NCBI RefSeq assembly: GCF_010550245.1
Contig: NZ_JAAGLU010000006.1
Span: 62,001-126,000 of the forward strand
DNA: 64,000 nt
Direction: 5' to 3'
Source of the DNA: Streptomyces sp. SID12501
GTDB taxonomy: Bacteria > Actinomycetota > Actinomycetes > Streptomycetales > Streptomycetaceae
The position numbers and the translations under genes were made by a program. The first letter of the stretch is position 1. Every line of letters begins with the position of its first letter. The notes under the pieces are model-generated. The model had not been told where the DNA came from and ran no database searches. It was given only the letters and a program-made list of their open reading frames with translations. This document shows positions 27,403 to 35,049 of this stretch, piece after piece.

Positions 27403-28311
27403 GTGGAGACGACGGTCGGCGGTGCCGGACAGCTGCTGGCGATCAGTGATCTGCACATCGGCTACCCGGAGAACCGTGCCCTGGTCGAACAGATGCGCCC
27501 GGAGACGGACGACGACTGGCTTCTGGTCGCCGGCGACGTGTCGGAGTCGGTGGCCGACATCCGCTGGGTCCTCGAAACCCTCGCCGGCCGGTTCCGCAAG
27601 GTGATCTGGGCACCCGGCAACCACGAGCTGTGGACCCACCCCAAGGACCCGGTCACCCTGCGTGGAGTCGCCCGCTACGAACACCTGGTCGAGCTGTGCC
27701 GCGAGCTGGGTGTGACGACGCCCGAGGACCCGTACCCCGTGTGGGAGGGCCCCGGCGGCCCCGTCGCCGTCGCGCCGCTCTTCCTCCTCTACGACTACTC
27801 CTTCCTGCCGCAGAGCTGCGCGACCAAGGAGGAAGGGCTCGCGTACGCGGAGAGCACGGGCATCGTCTGCACCGACGAGTACCTCCTGCACCCCGACCCC
27901 TATCCGACCCGTGAGGCCTGGTGCCGGGCCCGGGTGGCCCACACCGAGCGGCGGCTCGCCGAGCTGCCCGAGGACCTGCCGACGGTGCTCGTCAACCACT
28001 ATCCGCTGGACCGGCATCCGACGGACGTGCTGTGGCACCCCGAGTTCGCGATGTGGTGCGGCACCACGCTGACCGCCGACTGGCACCGCCGGTTCCGCGT
28101 CACGACCATGGTCTACGGCCATCTGCACATCCCTCGGACCACCTGGCACGAGGGCGTCCGCTTCGAAGAAGTGTCCGTGGGCTACCCCCGCGAATGGCAG
28201 AAGCGCCCGGGAGACCCGGGAAGGCTGCGCCGCATACTGCCGATGGAGGTCGGATCCGGTGATCGAGGAGCTGCTTCCGGCCACGGTGGTGGCCGTGGAA
28301 ACGTACGGTGA
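27403..28311 (+). CDS. Calcineurin-like metallophosphoesterase
   Basis: A 302-residue cytoplasmic phosphoesterase starting at GTG 27403, with GGAAGGGGC 5 nt upstream. Metal-ligand motifs run in order: ISDLHIGY near residue 13, LVAGDVSE near 42, WAPGNHELW near 72, LVNHYPLD near 200 and YGHLHIPRT near 236. Its 3' end overlaps the PPTase gene by 53 nt, so the two are translated together. The same pairing of a metallophosphoesterase with an Sfp-type transferase occurs in other Streptomyces, to my recollection. One idea is hydrolysis of phosphopantetheine or a nucleotide by-product such as 3',5'-ADP; this is an inference. Confidence 0.87.
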   Translation: METTVGGAGQLLAISDLHIGYPENRALVEQMRPETDDDWLLVAGDVSESVADIRWVLETLAGRFRKVIWAPGNHELWTHPKDPVTLRGVARYEHLVELCRELGVTTPEDPYPVWEGPGGPVAVAPLFLLYDYSFLPQSCATKEEGLAYAESTGIVCTDEYLLHPDPYPTREAWCRARVAHTERRLAELPEDLPTVLVNHYPLDRHPTDVLWHPEFAMWCGTTLTADWHRRFRVTTMVYGHLHIPRTTWHEGVRFEEVSVGYPREWQKRPGDPGRLRRILPMEVGSGDRGAASGHGGGRGNVR

Positions 28312-28987
28312 CGAGCCGGCCGACGGCACATACGGCGCCGGTGGGCCCGGGGGCGCGACGCTGTACCCCGAGGAACAGGCGCTCGTGACGCGTGCGGTGC
28401 CCAAGCGCGTCCGCGAGTTCACCCTCGTCCGCGCGTGTGCCCGCCGGGCCATGGAGAAGCTCGGCGTGCCACCGCAGCCCGTGCTGCCCGGCGAGCGGGG
28501 AGCCCCGCAGTGGCCGGCCGGCCTGGTCGGCAGCATGACCCACTGCGAGGGCTACTGCGCCGCCGCACTGGTCCGCGCCACCGACCTGGCCTCCGTCGGC
28601 ATCGACGCCGAACCCCACCAGTCGCTGCCCGAAGGCGTCCTGGCTTCCGTGGCCCTGCCCACGGAAGTGGCGCACCTGCGCGCACTGACGGCGGACGGCC
28701 CCGGCGCGCACGGAAACCGCGTGCACTGGGACCGGCTGTTGTTCAGCGCCAAGGAAGCGGTCTACAAGGCGTGGTTCCCGCTCACCGGCAAGTGGCTGGA
28801 CTTCAGCGAGGCCGACATCGAGTTCACGGCCGCCGCCGGCCCGCACCCGTACGGCACCTTCCGGGCCCGGCTGCTGGTGCCCGGACCGGTCGTCGACGGC
28901 CGGGAACTCGGTTCCTTCGACGGACACTGGACCGTGCGGCACGGGCTCCTGGCGACGGCCGTCAGCGTGCCGCGCCGGCCTGTCTGA
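28259..28987 (+). CDS. Sfp/EntD-type 4'-phosphopantetheinyl transferase
   Basis: A 242-residue enzyme that would move 4'-phosphopantetheine from CoA to a Ser on carrier proteins of polyketide, peptide or fatty-acid synthases. Signature motifs are GSMTHCEGYCAAAL near residue 90, VGIDAEP near 112 (Mg-binding Asp) and FSAKEAVYKAWFPL near 162 (catalytic Glu/Lys). It starts at GTG 28259, inside the metallophosphoesterase gene, with GGAGG upstream. There are no synthase genes in this window, so it probably serves carrier proteins encoded elsewhere. Its 3' end overlaps the convergent 75-aa gene by 26 nt. Confidence 0.92.
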   Translation: MIEELLPATVVAVETYGDEPADGTYGAGGPGGATLYPEEQALVTRAVPKRVREFTLVRACARRAMEKLGVPPQPVLPGERGAPQWPAGLVGSMTHCEGYCAAALVRATDLASVGIDAEPHQSLPEGVLASVALPTEVAHLRALTADGPGAHGNRVHWDRLLFSAKEAVYKAWFPLTGKWLDFSEADIEFTAAAGPHPYGTFRARLLVPGPVVDGRELGSFDGHWTVRHGLLATAVSVPRRPV

Positions 28988-29189
28988 GCAACCGGAAGAA
29001 CCTCTCCTCGTTGCCCGTCAGACCCGCCTCAGCCAGGGCCGCCTCCGCCTCCGCGAGGACGGCCGGCGGCACGACGGGTGGCCGGTGGCTCCCCGGCGGT
29101 ACGTCGAAGGCTGCGCGGACGGTGTGCAGCAACCGCAAGTAGGCCTGTACGGCGGTGCGCTCACGGTCGGTCAGTACGGCGGTCGGCAT
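28962..29189 (-). CDS. Small conserved-looking protein of unknown function (75 aa)
   Basis: A 75-residue, mostly helical protein with repeated Leu/Ala heptad-like spacing (ERTAVQAYLRLLHTVRAAF near 10-28 and AEAEAALAEAGLTG near 46-59). ATG 29189 follows GGGGAGA at good distance, and the codon pattern fits the surrounding genes. It converges on and overlaps the PPTase 3' end. No domain was recognised; the hydrophobic face suggests it binds another protein. Confidence 0.6.
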   Translation of the reverse strand: MPTAVLTDRERTAVQAYLRLLHTVRAAFDVPPGSHRPPVVPPAVLAEAEAALAEAGLTGNEERFFRLLRQAGAAR

Positions 29190-29404
29190 CGGACGGCTCT
29201 CCCCATGTCGGCGTCAGCTCTGCTCATCCCTGCACCTCCCAGCTTGCCGCCCGCCACTGACAATCCCGTTTCCGCACACGTCGGTTCGCTCGGTTAGCGG
29301 AGGCGAAACCTCCTCGAAACGCCTGGTGAGAATGGGGTTCTACGCTGAGGGGAAAGGGTTTTCGGCAAGGAGCTCAGGGCATTGGAAGCGGGGAGGTGAG
29401 CGGC

Positions 29405-30415
29405 GTGACGGACATTCCGCGCCACGGACCGGCACGCGCCGTACGGCTGCGACCGGTCGGCGACGACGAACTCGAACTGCGGTACCGCGTCGTGCACGGG
29501 TACCGCCGGGCCTTCCGCATGGCCGGCGAGGGTCCCGCACTCGTCCTGATCCACGGCATCGGGGACTCCTCGGCGACCTGGGCCGAGCTGATCCCCGACC
29601 TCGCCCGCAGCCACACCGTGATCGCCCCCGACCTGCTCGGCCACGGCGCCTCCGACAAGCCGCGCGCCGACTACTCGGTGGCCGCCTACGCCAACGGTGT
29701 GCGCGATCTGCTCACCACCCTCGGCATCGAGTCCGCGACACTCGTCGGACACTCCCTCGGCGGCGGGGTGGCCATGCAGTTCGCCTACCAGTTCCCCGAG
29801 CGCACCGAGCGGCTCATCCTCGTCAGCGCGGGCGGCGTGGGCCGCGAGGTCAACCCGGTCCTGCGGGCGGTCTCACTGCCGGGCGCCCATCTCGCGCTCT
29901 CTGCGCTGCGGTTGCCAGGAATGCGGCTCCAAGTGGGCCTCGTCGTACGGCTGATGAAGCTGCTCGACACCGATCTGGGGCGGGACGCGCCCGAGTTGCT
30001 GACTCTCGTGGACGCATTGCCCGACGAGACCTCGCGCAACGCCTTCATCCGTACGTTGCGTGCCGTGGTCGACTGGCGCGGGCAGGTCGTGACGATGCTC
30101 GACCGCTGCTATCTCACCGAGGGCATGCCGACGATGTTGCTGTGGGGGGACCGGGACAGCGTGGTGCCGGTGCGGCACGCCTACGGGGCGCACGAGGCGA
30201 TGCCGGGGAGCCGGCTGGAGATATTCGAGGGGGCGGGCCATTTCCCGTTCCACAGTGATCCGGCGCGGTTCGTGGCGCTTGTCGAGGAGTTCACCGGGGG
30301 GAGTGCGCCGGCTGACTGGAGTCGGGAGCACTGGCGGGAGCTGTTGGTCGACGGGCGGCCCGCACAGGTGATGGAACAGGGCTTGCGGGAAGTGAGTGAG
30401 CGCAGTGCGACGTAG
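29405..30415 (+). CDS. Alpha/beta hydrolase
   Basis: This enzyme has about 336 residues. The oxyanion-hole region is LIHGIGDSSATW near 45, the nucleophile elbow GHSLGGG near 113, the acid Asp in WGDRDSVVP near 250 and the His in GAGHFPFHSDPARF near 280, so the triad is complete. GTG 29405 was preferred over GTG 29396 because GGGGAGG lies 8 nt before it. The sequence resembles lipase/esterase and haloalkane-type hydrolases (PDLLGHGASDKP), but the cap region does not reveal a substrate. It is cytoplasmic and probably transcribed alone. Confidence 0.85.
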   Translation: MTDIPRHGPARAVRLRPVGDDELELRYRVVHGYRRAFRMAGEGPALVLIHGIGDSSATWAELIPDLARSHTVIAPDLLGHGASDKPRADYSVAAYANGVRDLLTTLGIESATLVGHSLGGGVAMQFAYQFPERTERLILVSAGGVGREVNPVLRAVSLPGAHLALSALRLPGMRLQVGLVVRLMKLLDTDLGRDAPELLTLVDALPDETSRNAFIRTLRAVVDWRGQVVTMLDRCYLTEGMPTMLLWGDRDSVVPVRHAYGAHEAMPGSRLEIFEGAGHFPFHSDPARFVALVEEFTGGSAPADWSREHWRELLVDGRPAQVMEQGLREVSERSAT

Positions 30416-30436
30416 TTCTCCGGGTGCGGACCGCAT

Positions 30437-30497
30437 GTGGCTGGTCGCGCCCACGCGGCGGAGCCGCAAATTGACCTAGCCCTGCGCCCCTTGAAAG
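30437..30497. repeat. Intergenic repeat family, copy 3 (long form)
   Basis: GTGGCTGGTCGCGCCCACGC followed by GGCGGAGCCGCAAATTGACC and AGCCCTGCGCCCCTT. It contains a GCGGC-GCCGC dyad. The end of the membrane-protein gene, including its TAG, is written in this repeat. The long form matches 59945-60000 closely. Confidence 0.75.
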
Positions 30498-31669
30498 CCC
30501 CGCCCCTCCCGTACCTCTGCGACTACCGGGGACCGGCGCAGGGCGTGGGACATGCCCACCAGGTCACGGGGGCCCTCGGTTGCCGGCGGCGGGCCGTCGT
30601 TCTCTGTTGCCGCCGCGCTGATCACCGTGCCCTCAGGGTCCGCCGCCCGGGCCCGTAAGGCGGCCGTCACCATCGCCGCGTCCGCCTCGGCCCGGGCGGC
30701 GTCGGGGGAGGAGCCCGCGGTGCGGGCGGCTTCGTAGGCCCGGGTGCGGACGGTGGGGTCGAAGTACGGGTACAGGCTGAGCATGCCGTCGTGGATGTCG
30801 GACTCCCGCTGGGTGACCTGGAGTTCGGCCGGGGACCACCAGGCGATCCGGACCGCGCGCTCGCCGTGGTCCGACAGGGGTGCGAGCTCCCGCCACAGCG
30901 GGCTCAGGCGGCGGTACGTCGACCAGCTGCTCCACACGTCCCCGACGCGCTGGAAGGCCAGCGGGATGCAGAAGCCGGCCGCGGTGACGACCTCCGAGGC
31001 GGCGGCCATCGCGGGTGCGACGTACGTGCTCAGGTAGTCGAGATTCCCGCCGTTCCAGCGGGCGACGACGGCCGTCAGCTTGGTGGCCGCGAAGGCGATG
31101 TTGCAGAAGAAGCCGGCCACGATGACGAGCAGCCCCACCCGCAGCCAGCCGTGCACCTGCAGCGCCCACCGCCAGCACACCAGGTTCATCGCGATGTTCG
31201 AGACCGTGAGCGCGACGAGGTACAGCACGATCATCTCGCGGATGAACGGCGTGTCGGCGTAGTGCGTGTCGAAGTCGCGCAGGCGCTGCTCGGGCGCGTC
31301 CCCGAGGGCGAACAGGGCGGCCGTGGCCATGATCACCACCGCGTAGCCGGCGATCCAGCGGCGCGAGGCGCGCCGGGTGGCCTCGGGCGGGCCACCGCGC
31401 CAGTTGATGATCAGCACCAGACAGGAGGCGCTGAAGGCGCTCAGCAGGCAGTACACGAGCGGCGCCGAGAAGTTCGGGACGGCGGTGACGCGGTTGACCC
31501 ACGAGATGGTCGGCGGGGCCGCGAAGAGGAACACCAGCACGGACAGCAGGAGCAGCGCGTACACCGAGCGCAGCAGCGGGTCGCGCCAGGCGCGCAGCAC
31601 CGCCCGGCCCTTGAGGAGGAGGACGATCACCATCGCGGCGGACGGCACGTAGTAGCTGGAGTCGTTCAC
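30476..31669 (-). CDS. Seven-helix-type membrane protein (MAB_1171c / DUF6545 type)
   Basis: A 397-residue protein whose first 250 residues contain about seven hydrophobic segments (for example VYALLLLSVLVFLFAAP, IAGYAVVIMATAALFAL, GLLVIVAGFFCNIAFAA), followed by a soluble tail of about 150 residues containing WSSWSTYRRLSPLWREL. This pattern matches actinobacterial proteins annotated as MAB_1171c-type putative transporters, usually encoded next to an XRE regulator and an M78 protease, as here. No transport activity is established. It starts at GTG 31669, 13 nt after the protease stop. The last residues (GFQGAQG) and the stop codon come from an intergenic repeat. Confidence 0.8.
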   Translation of the reverse strand: MNDSSYYVPSAAMVIVLLLKGRAVLRAWRDPLLRSVYALLLLSVLVFLFAAPPTISWVNRVTAVPNFSAPLVYCLLSAFSASCLVLIINWRGGPPEATRRASRRWIAGYAVVIMATAALFALGDAPEQRLRDFDTHYADTPFIREMIVLYLVALTVSNIAMNLVCWRWALQVHGWLRVGLLVIVAGFFCNIAFAATKLTAVVARWNGGNLDYLSTYVAPAMAAASEVVTAAGFCIPLAFQRVGDVWSSWSTYRRLSPLWRELAPLSDHGERAVRIAWWSPAELQVTQRESDIHDGMLSLYPYFDPTVRTRAYEAARTAGSSPDAARAEADAAMVTAALRARAADPEGTVISAAATENDGPPPATEGPRDLVGMSHALRRSPVVAEVREGRGFQGAQG

Positions 31670-31682
31670 GCCGGGCGCCGCC

Positions 31683-32246
31683 TCAGCTCTGTGGCCCGCG
31701 ATAGCCCAGGGAGGCCTCGATCCGGCCCGCGAGCTGGTCGCGCCTCACCGGCCGGCGCGCCGAACCGGCGAGCCACGTACGGCACTTGCTGGCCAGCAGC
31801 AGGCCGAAGCTCTCGGCGTCCTGTTCGTCGGCGAGGTCGGAGCGGGTGCGGGCGGCCACCTTGCGGACCGTGTCCTGGAGGTCCGCTGTGTCGCTGAGCA
31901 GCCGGGCGGCGACCGCCGCGCCCTCGACGTGGTGGCCGCAGTGCCCGGCCTGCATGTGCCACAGCTCATGGCCAAGGATCACCAACTGGTGGTCGGGCGC
32001 GGTGCGTTCCTCGACCACGATGAGGTCCTGGTCGGCCATGTCGAGCCACAGTCCGCTGGCCGTACCGGGTGGGAAGGGGGCCGCGCGGAACACGACGGGA
32101 CGGCCGCGGCGTCTGCTCATGGCGTCGCACAGCGCGGCGTAGAGGTCGGCGGGCTCGGCCGGTGCCGGGAGCCTCAGCTCGGTCACCAACTCGCCGCACA
32201 GGCGGCGCATTTCCTTGCCGATGTTCACAGTCATCCCTCGGATCAC
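31683..32246 (-). CDS. M78-type (ImmA/IrrE-like) metalloprotease
   Basis: A 187-residue protein with the zinc protease motif HELWHMQAGH near residues 92-101 in the sequence VILGHELWH, and a downstream DEQDAESFG that may supply the third ligand. ImmA-type enzymes cut a partner repressor to switch on genes. GTG 32246 was chosen because it overlaps the XRE gene stop as GTGA; ATG 32234 is also possible. The neighbouring XRE protein is the natural substrate or partner, and the membrane protein downstream a likely signal input. The roles in this trio are inferred. Confidence 0.8.
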   Translation of the reverse strand: MIRGMTVNIGKEMRRLCGELVTELRLPAPAEPADLYAALCDAMSRRRGRPVVFRAAPFPPGTASGLWLDMADQDLIVVEERTAPDHQLVILGHELWHMQAGHCGHHVEGAAVAARLLSDTADLQDTVRKVAARTRSDLADEQDAESFGLLLASKCRTWLAGSARRPVRRDQLAGRIEASLGYRGPQS

Positions 32247-32899
32247 GACTCCGGCCGCTTGACGCTCTCCAGAAGCATGTCCAGCCATTCGGCGACCTTG
32301 TCGCGATGCTGGTCGGAGGGCAGCTGCGCGGCCCGCCAGGCGATTCCGCGGACGCCGTGGTCCTGCAGCAGCCGCTCCAGCGGGTCGCTGGTGGCTTTCG
32401 CCGCCCGGCGCTCACGGTCGGCGAGCTGCTGGAGAAGCTCCTGTTCGGAGCGCTGGAGGGCGCCCGCGAGCGCCTCGGGATCCTCCGCGGTGAGGAAACC
32501 GGCGTGCACTCTGAAGAAGCGCTGGATGGCGTCGCAGTGCTCCATGGTGGGGCGCCGGTCGCCGTTGATCAGGGCGCCCGCCTGCTGGCGCGACATGCCG
32601 GCGCCGTCGGCGATCTCCTGCTGCGTGTACTTGCGGCCGTTCGGCTTGAGGCGGGTGCGGCGCAGCAGGCCCAGACGCTGCAGGAAACGGGCCTGGAGAT
32701 CGGGTTCGCCGGCGCTCTGTCCACTCAGCAGGGCCTTGACGACGCTCTCCGGAACGCCGGACGCGGCGGAGAGCCGCCCGGTGTGGAAGACCTCGGTGTG
32801 CGACACACCGAGCCGGTCTGCGAGCGCGGTGACCCGGACCACGACGGCGGACAGCAGAACCGTCGCCGTGGCGCCCGGAACCTCGTAGCCATCCGTCAC
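32243..32899 (-). CDS. XRE family transcriptional regulator
   Basis: The protein has 218 residues from GTG 32899, preceded by GGAGA 7 nt upstream. The frame is open to 33043, but the extra N-terminus is repetitive DNA with no ribosome site. A first helical region (about 15-60) is followed by a Cro/CI HTH in YTQQEIADGAGMSRQQAGAL near 95-115, then a coiled-coil-like stretch rich in Glu/Gln. It is the first gene of the XRE, M78 protease, membrane protein operon, with a 4-nt overlap to the protease, and probably controls its own operon and the divergent sensor gene. Confidence 0.85.
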   Translation of the reverse strand: MTDGYEVPGATATVLLSAVVVRVTALADRLGVSHTEVFHTGRLSAASGVPESVVKALLSGQSAGEPDLQARFLQRLGLLRRTRLKPNGRKYTQQEIADGAGMSRQQAGALINGDRRPTMEHCDAIQRFFRVHAGFLTAEDPEALAGALQRSEQELLQQLADRERRAAKATSDPLERLLQDHGVRGIAWRAAQLPSDQHRDKVAEWLDMLLESVKRPES

Positions 32900-33070
32900 C
32901 GACAGGTCTCCTACCGTCTTTTGGGTCTTTGTGTCTCTGTGTGTGTCATCCACGACGTGTACGTCATCCAGGACTTCGTCGGGCTCCGTGAACTGCCCGG
33001 AGAGTGTAGCGGGTTGTTCGAACTCACATCCAGCTCTCGCCACATCTGTGGCCAGATTCAGCCGTCAACG

Positions 33071-33120
33071 GGCATGAAATGCCACGATAGTTGACACGGC
33101 TCATCCCAGGGCATCAGGAT
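33071..33120 (+). promoter_or_regulatory. Promoter and candidate operator of the MmyB-type gene
   Basis: TTGACA (33091-33096) and CAGGAT (33115-33120) are 18 bp apart. Just upstream lies the dyad GGCAT-gaa-ATGCC (33071-33083). A related string, GGCATTTCAGGC, overlaps the start codon near 33169, so one regulator could bind both sides of the promoter. Confidence 0.4.
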
Positions 33121-33166
33121 CAGGGCGCCGCGTGAAGGCCGCATAGGCAAGAGGGGTGACCTCCCG

Positions 33167-33838
33167 ATGGCATTTCAGGCAGGAGGGCAGCGGCCGGCGC
33201 CGCGGCCCGTCCCCGAGGGGCCCGAGGCCCAGGCGTATCTGCGGGACTACGCCACGCTTCTGGAGGCCCTGGCCTTTCCGTCCGTCGTCCTCGACCACCG
33301 CTGGGACGTGGTCCTCTCCAACACCGCGTTCGAGACACTTTTCCGCACCGTCGGCCCGCATCCCACGGCCATGCCCGGCGACAACTTCCTCCGTTTCGTC
33401 CTCTTCCACCCGGACGCGGGCACGGTCCTCGGCGAGCACGAGTCCAGCTGGTGCCTGCCGATGCTCGCCCACTTCGCCGCCGCCGTGGAGGTGCACGCCC
33501 AGGACCGCGGCCTCCAGGCCATCCGCCGGGACATCGCACAGGACCCGATCATGGAGGCCGCCTACCGGCAGGGCCTGCCGCACTGGATCCGGGCGGTAGG
33601 CGCTGAGGCCGTCCAGCACGACGGGGCCGTACGGCCGCTGCTGCACCCCGACCCGCGCTGGGGCGCCACCGAGTGCCGCGTCGTGGGCGAGACCCCCAAG
33701 TCCCTCGAGGACATGGGCTATACGAGGCTGACGCTGGTGCTCCGCGAGACGCGGCGCGCGGCGGACGCCCCACGCGGACCACGCCGCCCGCGGCGCTCGG
33801 CGAGCCACCTGAGCGTGGTGCCGGCCCCGGAGGCGTGA
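33167..33838 (+). CDS. MmyB-type ligand-sensing domain protein lacking an HTH
   Basis: A 223-residue protein. Residues about 25-195 match the PAS-like C-terminal domain of MmyB-class XRE regulators, seen in LEALAFPSVVLDHRWDVVLSN, DNFLRFVLFHPDA, the central HFAAAVEVH and WRxVG-like ECRVVGETPKSL. In MmyB proteins this domain follows an HTH and binds a fatty-acid-like ligand; here no HTH precedes it and the start ATG 33167 (GAGGGG upstream) is at the domain edge. The basic tail PRGPRRPRRS could contact nucleic acid or membrane. It is divergent from the XRE/M78/membrane protein operon and may act as its separate sensor. Confidence 0.72.
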   Translation: MAFQAGGQRPAPRPVPEGPEAQAYLRDYATLLEALAFPSVVLDHRWDVVLSNTAFETLFRTVGPHPTAMPGDNFLRFVLFHPDAGTVLGEHESSWCLPMLAHFAAAVEVHAQDRGLQAIRRDIAQDPIMEAAYRQGLPHWIRAVGAEAVQHDGAVRPLLHPDPRWGATECRVVGETPKSLEDMGYTRLTLVLRETRRAADAPRGPRRPRRSASHLSVVPAPEA

Positions 33839-33848
33839 GACGGGACCT

Positions 33849-33893
33849 GGCCCCGGAACCGTCGGCGTTCAGGTCGTCGACGGCACCGGGGCC
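33849..33893. terminator. Bidirectional terminator hairpin
   Basis: GGCCCCGGaaCCGTCG (33849-33864) pairs with CGACGGcaCCGGGGCC (33878-33893), 14 base pairs with one internal bulge pair. It lies between the convergent MmyB-type gene and ABC ATPase gene. Confidence 0.8.
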
Positions 33894-33928
33894 ACCGCCC
33901 GTTCACCTCACCGGCTCAGGTCCTGTCC

Positions 33929-34753
33929 TTACGTCCTGTCCTCGGTCCTGTCCGCCGGACCCGGTGACGGTGACGGTGTTGCGCGCTTGGCCGCCTGGAT
34001 CTGCTCGTAGACATGCGTACGGAGTTGGGCGAAGCGCGGGGCGACCCTGGTGTGCAACTGGTCGCGCTCGTCCGGCAGATCGATCTTCAGTTCCTCTCTG
34101 ACGACGGTCGGGGACGCGGACAGGACGATCACCCGCTGACCGAGATACACGGCCTCGTCGATGTCGTGGGTGACGAACAGGATCGTGATCCCGCGCTCCC
34201 GCCACAGCCCCCGTACGAGATCCTCCAGATCGGCGCGCGTCTGGGCGTCGACCGCCGCGAACGGCTCGTCCATCAACAGCACTTCGGGCTCGTAGGCGAG
34301 CGCGCGGGCGATCGCGACCCGCTGCTGCATACCGCCGGACAGCTGCCAGGGGTAGGCCCCGGCGGCGTCCGCGAGGCCCACCGAGTGCAGCGCGTCCGCG
34401 ACCAGCTCGCGGCGCCTGGCCTTGGGCAGGTTCTTCTGCCTGAGGGGGAGTCCGACGTTGTCGCCGACACGCATCCAGGGGAACAGACTGCGGCCGTACT
34501 CCTGGAAGACGAAGGCCATTCCGGGCGGCGGCCCGCTCACCGGCCGCCCCGCGAGCGTCACTTGGCCCGCCGTCGGTGCCAGCAGCCCGCCCACGCACTT
34601 CAGCAGCGTCGTCTTGCCGCACCCCGACGGGCCGACCAGACACACGAGTTCACCCGCCTCGACGCCGAAGGTGAGGTCCCGCACAGCCTCGACCCGGCGC
34701 CCGGAACCGTCGTAGACCTTGTTCAGGCCGGTGACATCGAGAAGCGCGCCCAC
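33929..34753 (-). CDS. ABC transporter ATPase, nitrate/sulfonate/taurine type
   Basis: A 274-residue SsuB/TauB-like ATPase. Walker A is GPSGCGKTT near residue 41, the Q-loop FQEYGRSLFPW near 89, the signature LSGGMQQRVAIARAL near 138, Walker B LLMDEPFAAVD near 160 and the H-loop THDIDEAVYL near 193. All catalytic elements are intact. Its partner permease gene upstream is internally deleted, so this ATPase may no longer serve this importer unless another permease replaces it. Confidence 0.92.
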   Translation of the reverse strand: MGALLDVTGLNKVYDGSGRRVEAVRDLTFGVEAGELVCLVGPSGCGKTTLLKCVGGLLAPTAGQVTLAGRPVSGPPPGMAFVFQEYGRSLFPWMRVGDNVGLPLRQKNLPKARRRELVADALHSVGLADAAGAYPWQLSGGMQQRVAIARALAYEPEVLLMDEPFAAVDAQTRADLEDLVRGLWRERGITILFVTHDIDEAVYLGQRVIVLSASPTVVREELKIDLPDERDQLHTRVAPRFAQLRTHVYEQIQAAKRATPSPSPGPADRTEDRT

Positions 34754-34819
34754 TGGATCGCCCTTTCACGTTCACGAGGTTCACGGCGACCGCCGGGCCG
34801 AGGCGCGCGGGCCGTGGTA

Positions 34820-35049
34820 TCAGCCGAGCACGCGTCGCTCGACCGGCTGGAAGACGACGGAGAGGACAGAGAGGAAGAAGCCGGGCAGACCCAGGACGAG
34901 GATCCCCGTCCACATGTCCGGTACGGCGAAGCCGCGTTGGAACTGCACGACGGTGAAACCCTGACGAGACCGAGCCACGGCACCGCCTCGCCCAGGGCGA
35001 GGAGGACCGCGAGCCCGGTCGCGCCGAGCAAGGCGTTCGTTCCCCTCAC
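34820..35049 (-). pseudogene. Internally deleted ABC permease gene (SsuC/TauC type)
   Basis: Only 230 nt lie where a permease of about 250 residues should be. From GTG 35049 (GTGA overlap with the binding-protein stop) one frame encodes a first membrane helix, GTNALLGATGLAVLLALGEA then VPWLGLV. After a jump of frame near 34960 another encodes the typical permease C-terminus, FAVPDMWTGILVLGLPGFFL then VFQPVERRVLG, ending at TGA 34820. About 170-180 central residues, including the EAA loop, are missing and the two pieces are out of frame. The gene order (binding protein, permease, ATPase) is otherwise standard. Confidence 0.75.
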
